A stretch of DNA of 64,000 nt from Anagrus nilaparvatae (lineage: Eukaryota; Arthropoda; Insecta; Hymenoptera; Mymaridae), in the NCBI GenBank assembly GCA_022575985.1, contig JAKSXM010000007.1, positions 32,738,501 to 32,802,500 of the forward strand. Direction: 5' to 3'. Position 1 is the stretch's first letter. Every line of letters starts with the position of its first letter. Under the pieces are notes generated by a model. That model was given only the letters and a program-made list of their open reading frames with translations. It was not told the origin of the DNA and searched no databases. The translations under genes and the position numbers were made by a program. Shown piece by piece: positions 56,601-64,000 of this stretch.

Positions 56601-57500
56601 GAATGAATCAATGTAAAAAAAAAATATAAATGAATAATGAATGAGAAGCACAACCGTATTTAGATATAAAGATAAAATGAGATAGGTTGTTCTTAATAAA
56701 AATCTTGTAAACAAGGAGACTACTTAAAAAGAGATATAAGTATAAAATCAAGCGTTTTACCCCCCCCCCCCCCTTGTTAAATTCAATGTGGTATTGTGAA
56801 AAATTGCAAAGAGTTAGAAAATTTTTTTTTCTATTTTATACTCAAATTTATTATTAAAATTATTTTTTATTATTAAAAAATAATATGATTAAAGAGTAAA
56901 ATCCATTAAATGCTTTAACTGTCACAATATTTTCTTTTTGAATAAAATCAATTTAAAAAATTTTTATGAGACTTTAAAGTATATCGTGCACTTTGTCTTT
57001 ATTCACGGTGTGTGTGAATGTACTGTCGCAATTGCGCAATGCCGTGCTAGCAGATAACATTCTATACAATATAATTTGATTTAACTAATTATTACATAAT
57101 TTCACTAATAGTGATAAACTTATGTACTTATTAGTTAAATCAAATTATATTGTGTTAAATTTAAATAAAAATAGAAAAAAATGTTTTTTGAAAGTCAAAA
57201 ATAAAAATACGAAAATATGAAAGACGGAGGGCTATTCGCAGAATATACTAAAAAAACTTTAAAAATGAATCAGAAAACATCAGTTTTTCTAGAAAGGTGT
57301 GATAGAGAAGAGTCGAATGATTTTTACATCAAAAATTATTATAAAAAGAAGACACGAAGATTGATGGAAAAGGATAAAATAGAAAAAAATTCAGGAAGTA
57401 GATCATTGGCGAAATCTTTTTAAACAGGTGGATAATTTACTAATATTTTATAAGATTTTATTCACTTATTAGTATATTACGGTCGTAGGCCAGAAAAATA
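56601..57500. other. AT-rich intronic DNA
   Basis: A run of 13 C lies at about 56760. A short inverted repeat (AATTTGATTTAACTAAT and complement) lies near 57070-57145. A 68-codon frame at 57217-57423 (MKDGGLFAEYTKKTLKMNQK) has no recognisable family, and I do not call it a gene. Confidence 0.4.
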
Positions 57501-57735
57501 AAGAATGGCCCAAATCGCACGTAAATTAGCTTCCGAGGCGAAGCCGAGGATGGTAAACAGCGATTTAGGTCATTCTTTGTTTATGGCCGAGGATTGTACA
57601 AAATTTTTCTGCGACAAAGAATGACCCCAATCGCAGTTTATCATCCTCAGCTTCGCCTCGGAAAGTAATTTACGTGCGATTTGGTCCATTCTTTGTTTAT
57701 GGCCGAGGATTGTACAAAATTTTTCTGCAACTGTG
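57501..57735. repeat. Composite hairpin and direct repeat
   Basis: AAAGAATGGCCCAAATCGCA to CATTCTTTGTTTATGGCC is followed by its own inverted copy (AAAGAATGACCCCAATCGCA on), so about 80 bp pairs with about 80 bp. A 40-bp direct repeat (GGCCGAGGATTGTACAAAAT and on to TTTTTCTGC) lies at 57573-57613 and 57690-57731. No coding content. Confidence 0.8.
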
Positions 57736-58095
57736 GCGAGAAAATACGCCTTTGACGGACGTGCAGCATCCAGGAAATACGTACTTTTGGGCCGCAAGTA
57801 CAGAAAATTTTAATTTTATGTTTAGCCTTTAGAGAGAATTAAAATACGTGAACATCTTTTAAAAATTTTAACTGATAATAATGAAAAAGAAGTTTTTTTT
57901 ATATAATTTAAACCTCCCTATTCTTATGTTTATATTTTTTTAAATTAAAATTCATTTGTTATTAACTACTCTGTTTGATGGAAATAACGGAATTATTATT
58001 ATGGCTATTAATATTATTATAATTCAAATTATCTAAACTGCAATCACACTCTGCTCTTAAAAAAATATATAAATTTTTTTTATACAATCACTAAC
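57736..58095. other. AT-rich HUWE1 intron next to the donor
   Basis: I see nothing recognisable; it ends at the GTTAGT donor on the minus strand. Confidence 0.5.
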
Positions 58096-58291
58096 CTTAT
58101 TGATCTACTGTTTTCGATCGTATCATCAGTTAGTAACCTTCTTATCCAATCAATTGGGACACTATTATCCCTGGAAAATTCGTTACCAGAATCTTGCGTG
58201 AAATCAACAATTTCGCCTGAATTCCATGTATCAGAATTACTTGTTCTGTTTGTTAAAATGTTTCCACATAAATTTACTGACTCTTCTTGAC
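58096..58291 (-). CDS. HUWE1: HUWE1 exon upstream of the 30-kb intron
   Basis: The frame reads QEESVNLCGNILTNRTSNSD, then EIVDFTQDSGNEF and SVPIDWIRRLLTDDTIENSR, without stops. The acceptor is TATATTCTTAG and the donor GTTAGT. It joins the next exon to the left as AG|T (Ser) and the exon to the right as G|GT (Gly), so all three exons form one frame. The acidic, Ser/Asn-rich composition suits the poorly conserved region just before the HUWE1 ubiquitin-binding motifs. Assignment rests on phase and position rather than on a recognised domain. Confidence 0.75.
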
Positions 58292-58386
58292 CTAAGAATA
58301 TAAATTAAATAAACATTATTCCGTTTCTAAGAAACTTTTTACAATTTAAGCTGTTATCGCACTTTATATTTTATATGCATCAGTAC

Positions 58387-58548
58387 CTGATGTTTGTAAT
58401 ACAGAATCAACGACGCTTAACGTAAGTTCAGTTGCATTGTTGTGACTCGATAAAATCTGCTCAGTTTCCGTATTTTGTATAGGTTGATCTGGTAAGGAAA
58501 CCAAAGGTTGTTCATCACTTTGCAATGTGACTTCCATTTCTCCTGTAA
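58387..58548 (-). CDS. HUWE1: HUWE1 exon (acidic region)
   Basis: The frame reads TGEMEVTLQSDEQPLVSLPD, then QPIQNTETEQILSSHNNATE and LTLSVVDSVLQTS, ending G|GTACTG in phase with the exon at 58291. Two acceptors 6 nt apart (TTTTTTAG at 58549 and TTACAG at 58543) both keep the frame; the first gives two extra residues. The upstream intron is occupied 72 bp away by a family A retrotransposon copy. Confidence 0.7.
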
Positions 58549-58620
58549 CTAAAAAATTAATTTTATATATTTTGAGCGGTAGTAAATTTAATAAATAAAC
58601 ATAAGTAATAAATTATATAA

Positions 58621-60460
58621 ACGCTAAACATTGGCTGTCTAAGGCCATCCGCCAAAGCAAGGCTCGTTGCCTGCATTCATTACGCGAAGACGTAAATAAT
58701 ACGTAAATACTTCACTATTCAGCGAGGCTGAAATGGTTAAGGCTATCAAAGCCATGAAAAATGGCAAGGTGCCGGGACCGGATGGGATACCAGCGGAAAT
58801 CCTCAAACGAGCCGTTAAAGTAATCCCTGGTATCCTACTGGGCATATTTAATGCTTGCTTGGTGGCGGGAGTGTTTTCGAGGGAGTGGAAGGTGGCTCGC
58901 CTCGTGCTCCTGAACAAGGGAAAGGGAGGAGCATCCGACTATCCGTCATCTTTCAGACCACTATGTATTTTAAATATCATTGGCAAGGTGATGGCGAGCA
59001 TGCTTCAGGCTATACTAAAGCTAGCGATCGTGGAGGGCGGTAATTTCTCTGAGGAAGAGCACGGCTTTCGTGAGGGGCATTCCACCTTAGACACCATCAG
59101 GCGTGTCGTAGATACCATAATAGTAGAGAGAGAAAGGCCGTAAGCGAACCGCATGGACGTCCTACTGGTAACGTTGGATGTTAAAAACGCCAAGTCAATT
59201 TGGCCAGTTAGGACGACATACTTCGATCTCTCGAGCAGGACTTTCAGAAACCCAGATACCTGAGCAAAGTCCTAAAGGATTACCTATGGGACCGAAGGCT
59301 GCTCTACGACACGCTCGATGTTGGACGGGAAAGGGCGTGAAGCGCGGGCATTGCCCAAGGGCCAAGGGTCGGTTCTTGGACTTGACCTGCGGAATATCTT
59401 TTACGATGGCTTGCTACACGTTGACCACCCGGAAGGAGTTTCGCTGATCGGGTACGTGAATGACCGCCATAAAGGTTTAACTATAAAGGTTAGAAGGAAG
59501 AAAGTGGCTCAGCTGAAGCTGAATCAAGTCATGAGACAGATCAACCTCTGGATCAGCTCGCGATCCCAAAAATGGAGATCCTATTATTGACCCGTCGAAG
59601 GGTTTCCACCATATTTGACAAACGTAGATGATGGCGGGAATCCTCACTAAATCCGAACCAGAAAATCGGTGAAGTACCTGGGTGTTCTGCTTGACAACAA
59701 GCTGAGCTTCTGGGAACAATTTCAGAAGACGAGTGAAAGGGCCGCGTCGGTCGCATCCTTTCTCTTAAGGCTCATGAACAACATAGGAGGGCCCAAACCA
59801 GAAAAACGAAATCTCCTGCTTTTCGTGATGAACTCTGTTCTACTTTATGGCTCGGAAGTTTGGGCGGATGCCGCCCGAATCAAGAAGTAAAGGCATAAGA
59901 TCTGCTCTGTACAGAAGCAAGCGGCACTCAGGATCGCCAGCGCATACCATACGGTATCGCAATCGGCGATTTAGGTGATTCAGGCATCTAGTGTCCTTCC
60001 TATTGACCTGCTAGCTTTGGAGTGCAAATCCATATACAAAAGTGTAGAGGAGCGCGAACAGGGGCGGATTTAGCGGGGGACGATGGGGCGATCGCCCCCT
60101 CCAAAGCGTAAATTTTTTATGTTTTTTAGGAATTTTTTGGAAATTTTACGATTTTTAGACGTATTTTTTGGGAATTCGCCCCCCCCCTCCCCCAGAGATG
60201 CTTTCTGGATCCACCCCAGAGCGCGAAGTAGCATCCAACCGCGCCCGTTCCAATGCAATGATTAAATGGCAGAGACGATAGGACAGTGACAAGTGTGGCC
60301 GGTAGACGCGCAAACTAGATTTCTATCTCACCCAATTCTTAACAGGTCACGGATACTTCCGTGACATGTTGAGGAAGTGGCACAAGCTGGCAACACGGCA
60401 GTGCTTACACTGTCCGGGTGAGGTAGATACCGTAGAGCACACATTCTTTGGAGGAAATCC
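58621..60460 (+). mobile_element. R1-like family A, decayed 5'-truncated copy
   Basis: It starts at almost the same element position as the 8741 copy and runs through the reverse transcriptase to the C-terminal zinc region (HKLATRQCLHCPGEVDTVEH), where it breaks off without a 3' UTR. Frames are broken repeatedly: the best piece (58733-59143) holds NGKVPGPDGIPAEILK and EEEHGFREGHSTLD. The catalytic motif reads GYVNDRH, so the Asp pair is lost. It contains a hAT MITE. Confidence 0.85.
60059..60219. mobile_element. 161-bp hAT MITE with 8-bp target duplication
   Basis: The ends are CAGGGGCGGATTTAG and CTGGATCCACCCCAG, imperfect inverted repeats of the form common in hAT elements. AGCGCGAA flanks both sides (60051-60058 and 60220-60227). 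The uninterrupted family A sequence has GACCGCGAAGTGGC at this place, so the insertion is exact. Reading frames of about 60 codons across it are artefacts of the inverted ends. Confidence 0.9.
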
Positions 60461-61129
60461 ACCAGGAGGGATTTTTTTCTTGAAAAATTTTTTCTGCCTT
60501 TTTTTAGGCTAAAAATATTATTTCTAACATCTCTATGTTTTTAAAAAATTAATTTCGTTAAAATTAAATTTTTAAAAAATTATTAATAAAAATTATTTAA
60601 TTTATTAATTAGCTCTCTGGTCGATAAATTCGTCAAATTAATATTTTTTTAAATTTAATTATCGGTTTTATTAAATAAAAAAAGACTGCTAATTGTATAA
60701 ATTTATAAAACAATCAACTATAACGATATTCCGCACATCAGGGTAAGCAACTTAAAAAAAATAATAATAGTATATTATTCGATTAGGAATATAAGAGGAA
60801 GCTAAAAAATTAATAGAAACTAAAATAATAAAGCGATAATTTATAAATAGATTTAAATTTATATGAACTTTCATTAACAAAGTATTAAAACCAGAAAGTT
60901 GCTTTATTTGTAGTTTTGAATTTGAAAATATATTCTGCTATATTCAACACTTATATTCCAACTTTTCTAAGAAACGGAACATTATTCAAAAAAAATTTTT
61001 AGTGTAGTATATTCTGCTAAGTTCAATAGCTATCATTGCAAAATAATAATTGAAATTTCAAGTTTTCTATGAAAGAAGAGAGTATTCGAAAAAAATAGAT
61101 TATAATTATGAAAGGGTTAAGTGGCTTAC
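60461..61129. other. AT-rich DNA
   Basis: I see nothing recognisable; no HUWE1 exon was found here. Confidence 0.4.
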
Positions 61130-61260
61130 TCACGAGTATACTGTTGTTGTGATAAAATAATTTTTATTATCTTGACGTTTCGATATGTTAATACCCTTAT
61201 CAAAAGCAAAAATAATATATATAAAAAATTAAAAATTTTAGTTTAAAACATTATGGATTT
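61130..61260 (-). mobile_element. Possible Penelope-like element end
   Basis: On the minus strand it reads GATAAGGGTATTAACATATC, GAAACGTC and ATTTTATCACAACAACAG. A GATAAGGG...CGAAACGTC motif is familiar from terminal parts of Penelope-like elements, but no coding part is attached. Weak. Confidence 0.3.
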
Positions 61261-61499
61261 TTTACATAGTAAACACTGATTTTTTCTTACATTGATATAA
61301 TTATAATTATAATACCACCTCCTTACACTCCATCTGAGGGGGTGAATATGACAAATTGATGTAAGTATTTTTTTGTGTTATTAATTTTTGTGTCCCTAGT
61401 AAAATTTTATAGGACCTGAGACCTTATTTTGGGCCCGGTATTATTTTAAATAACGTTTAAAAAATGTTTAAAATTTGTCCCACTTTTAGGGGATGATAT

Positions 61500-61577
61500 C
61501 GCGTTTTCTAAGGGTTGTGCTTTAAAACGGACTTCGGAAATGAAAAATTCAGTGTCGATTGGGCGCTAATGGGTTAA
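61500..61577. mobile_element. Lone right end of a TTAA foldback family member (E)
   Basis: GGGCGCTAATGGGTTAA ends here. No left partner was found; GACACTGAATTTTTC precedes it on the complementary strand. Confidence 0.55.
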
Positions 61578-61830
61578 AACTCCTAAACGATAAATTGGGG
61601 TCGTTTTTTCAAAATATTAAAAAAAAAATTGTTATCCATACCAATCGTTATTTTTTGTGGTGGTAGGTCAAAGTCGTAGGTCAAAACTAACGACGGATTC
61701 GGAAAATGCATGTCACTTTACCTATAGGGTACGATTTTTAGGATTCTGTATACTGCAAATCTTAGTATTTTCATTGAGTTTCCGTAATTTTCCGCCACGA
61801 CACTAATAGCTTACATAACTTTAGTATTTT

Positions 61831-61925
61831 GTATCCTGAATGTATGTTCTGTCCTGACAAGCGAGAGAACACATATCATCTTTTTTTTACTGCAATCAAA
61901 AGAAGACGTTTATAGCGGAAATAGG
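61831..61925 (+). pseudogene. Fragment of an R1-like ORF2 C-terminal zinc region
   Basis: YPECMFCPDKRENTYHLFFT resembles the C-terminal Cys-Cys-His motif of families A and B (ECLHCPGEKDTVEHTFF). The last Cys is lost. Only about 90 bp is left. Confidence 0.35.
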
Positions 61926-62239
61926 TAAAACTAGATAATTGCTAACAATTATAGACTGTACGAAGCATAACAACCCACTAAATTTATTCCTAAATACAGA
62001 CGATTTTTATTATTTGAAATATTATTAATTGGGTATATTAGGTAAAGTAAATAATCAAACTCATTTTGTTATAAAAAATAAATATTTAATGTACAAAATA
62101 TTGTATGTGTACATTTACAGTATTAGCGTGTTTATTTACATAATAGTAATTAATTAAATGTATATTCAAAATAATAACTATAATTAATTAATTTTTGATT
62201 ATATATGATTTGTTTTTGAAAAATATTTTAATCAATATT
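61926..62239. other. AT-rich DNA
   Basis: I see nothing recognisable. Confidence 0.4.
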
Positions 62240-63310
62240 TTATTCTTTAATTGCTTTATTAATTTTGTTTAATGATTGCATGAAAGCTTGTTTCACTTTA
62301 AAAGATGTTGAAAGTCGTATTGAGTCAAAACGATATTTGTTGTAACATTTTATTAAAATTATATCATTAATTGATTTAACTCGACTCAAACCGACGTATA
62401 TAATTCCCAATTGTCTTTCCGTGTCTCCTATGTGTAAGAAAATTTTATCTAACGTCTGCCCTTGAGACTTGTGGATGGTTAGAGCATATGACAACATTAC
62501 TGGAAATTGCGTGCGACTGCATAAAATATTATTATGTTTCCAAGTTCTTTCCACGGGAATAATTGGGAAATAATTTTTATACAAAAATGGTCCTTTGTAA
62601 TTGTCAAATTCAACTATTAATACTTGAGGTAATTGTGGTGGTGATTCATTATCAGCATATATTATTTCCCGTATGTATCCTAAGCTTCCATTTGTTAATC
62701 CACCTGCTACCCATAAATTTGTACGTAACATTATTCTACAGTCTTTTGACAAGTATAATATATTCTGTAATCCTGTTGCTTTTTCGTCCGAGCAACGCAT
62801 GGCAATATTGGGTGTGTTTATTGAAATTATGCGTGCAACTGGATGTCCCGTATTTTTCAAAAATGTTTCATTATGTGTTTTAACTTGTGCACACGTTGGA
62901 TATAAATAAATTGCGTTTTTAAAATTGTTTAATTCTTCTTTGGGGATAACGGTTTCTCTTCGGTTATATAATAAATTATAATTTTGTTGAGACAGTTCTG
63001 CATTTGCTATTTGATCTAGCAATTGTGAGTAAGGGGTATGATTACCTTTTTGTCTGTGTGCGTTTTGGAGACAATAATAATTTTGGAATTGTTTAAAAAT
63101 TATTCTTCCTTGTGTTTGCAAATTGTCTGTTAGTTTTTTATCACTAAATACTGCTGTGTCTCCAACCGGTGTCAATTGATTGTAATCTCCAAGTAAGTAA
63201 ATTATGATTCCGCCAGAAGGTTCGTCATTTTAATTAGCATGTATTTCTCGACGTCGTGATTCTATCTGAAATAACGTTCTTAAACCGATCAAAGACATTT
63301 CATCCCACGT
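62240..63310 (-). pseudogene. Helitron Pif1-like helicase, C-terminal half, one stop
   Basis: This is the DNA helicase part of a Rep-Hel protein that drives rolling-circle Helitron transposition. The minus-strand frame begins at a break near 63310 with TWDEMSLIGLRTLF (Walker B region). It has an in-frame TAA at 63230-63232, then IYLLGDYNQLTPVGDTAVFS (motif III). It runs 311 residues from the first ATG (63175) through ARIISINTPNIAMRC, RIMLRTNLWVAGGLTNGSLG, LSYALTIHKSQGQTLDKIFL (motif V) and GLSRVKSINDIILI (motif VI) to a stop at 62240. The Walker A region and Rep domain are missing. Pif1-like helicases also exist as host genes, but this intron-less truncated copy with a stop fits a Helitron. 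Confidence 0.85.
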
Positions 63311-64000
63311 AAAAAATTATTAAGATCTTTTTATGATCTTATTAATATCTTAATAATCTTTTATTAATATCTTAATAAGATCTTAATAATAGTTTAAAAT
63401 AAGACGAAAAAGAAAAACATGTAGTTTTATTTTTTAAAACCTAATAAGTTATTGATTTTACTTTTTCAGGTGGAAAACTCACGCCTAAAAATTAGCTCGG
63501 AGCTTCCTGTTCTCGTTGTATGTTCAAGTAAACCAAAAACCTCGTTATCACCATAGGTGAAAAATTTTAGACATGTGTGCGACCACGACTAATGTCAAAA
63601 TTTTTGCGCCTTGGCTAGTTCGTTGAAAAGCTATTTTTTACTCAAAACGTACGTTTTCCGTCACTATACGTTTAAGATTTTTAGTCAATTTTAAAGAAGC
63701 CTTGAAGCTTTATAAAGATTAATGAAACTGTATTATTCGGGAGTTAAATATTACGTCTAAGTATAAAGGGCGTAAAATTTTAGCGCTAGTGAGAACACCA
63801 GAACTCCCTCCACGCCCATGGTGCTTAGGATATTATTTGCCTGCCTAGGCGTACAAAGTTTGCAGAAAGCTCCGTGAAAGTGGGAACTACAAAATTGTAT
63901 GCAATTTGTGTACATCAAAATTCTGCATAAAAATGATTGTATAAAAATTGTACGAATTTGAACAATTTTAATACAGTCAACGTAGAGAAAAGTTAATATA
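63311..64000. other. AT-rich DNA with short ATTAAGATCTT repeats
   Basis: About 80 bp after the helicase break consists of repeated, partly inverted TTATTAAGATC units. The rest, including a GC-richer patch near 63790-63850, shows no gene I can name. Confidence 0.4.

Larger units (their letters stand above)
27823..58095 (-). other. HUWE1: 30.3-kb HUWE1 intron filled with transposable elements
   Basis: It is bounded by a GTTAGT donor at 58095 and an AG acceptor at 27823. The flanking exons join in frame (AG|T). It contains a candidate antisense gene, a TTAA foldback with a CR1/L2-like insertion, Helitron-like tandem repeats, a near-complete R1-like element and several other foldbacks. No other HUWE1 exon was recognised inside it; a small poorly conserved exon could be missed. 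Confidence 0.7.

Noticed and set aside
57217..57423. 68-codon Lys-rich frame
   Set aside because: AT-rich composition explains it; no family, splice or promoter support.

Overview
This is a eukaryotic, strongly AT-rich stretch, almost certainly from an insect. The mix of R1-clade, CR1/L2-like, Penelope-like, Helitron, hAT-like and TTAA-flanked foldback elements would suit a parasitoid hymenopteran, but nothing here proves the order. It holds one recognisable host gene, one candidate host gene, and a dense, nested repeat landscape.

Host genes. Three minus-strand exons (27077-27822, 58096-58291, 58387-58548) belong to HUWE1, the giant HECT E3 ubiquitin ligase. The 5'-most exons lie right of the window and the HECT end left of it. 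Two of these exons are separated by a 30.3-kb intron, and at least 27 kb follows the third exon without a recognisable next exon. A small plus-strand gene of three exons (28785-35243) may be nested in the 30-kb intron. Everything else is mobile or repetitive DNA.

Layout. 0-7.7 kb: AT-rich DNA, a 217-bp duplication, a TTAA-flanked foldback and a 1.9-kb near-perfect palindrome. 7.9-14.05 kb: a CR1/L2-like element carrying R1-like insertions in an (AAT)n tract and a 973-bp hAT-like insertion near its tail. 14.06-15.8 kb: a Penelope-like remnant split by a foldback. 16.8-24.5 kb: a TTAA foldback carrying a decayed R1-like element (family B) and a 267-bp MITE. 24.9-25.4 kb: a 25-bp minisatellite followed by poly-C repeats. 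27-58.5 kb: the HUWE1 segment. Its large intron holds a TTAA foldback with a 3.8-kb CR1/L2-like element in one arm, tandem Helitron-like repeats (36.7-39.6 kb), an 1.8-kb foldback (43.2-45 kb), a nearly complete R1-like element (family A, 45.9-51.8 kb), a TIR element with a tRNA-like segment (52.9-53.9 kb) and a repeat-armed foldback (54-56.2 kb). 58.6-60.5 kb: a decayed family A copy with a hAT MITE. 62.2-63.3 kb: the C-terminal half of a Helitron Pif1-type helicase.

How the parts relate. Autonomous retrotransposons supply reverse transcriptases. Family A copies share a three-hairpin 3' UTR that is a plausible recognition structure for their reverse transcriptase. The Helitron helicase remnant fits the hairpin-ended Helitron-like repeats near 37-38 kb, although a direct link is not shown. 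The strongest second-look items are the TTAA foldback family, the family A 3'-UTR hairpins, the (AAT)n landing site inside another element's asparagine codons, and the HUWE1 intron with its candidate nested gene.
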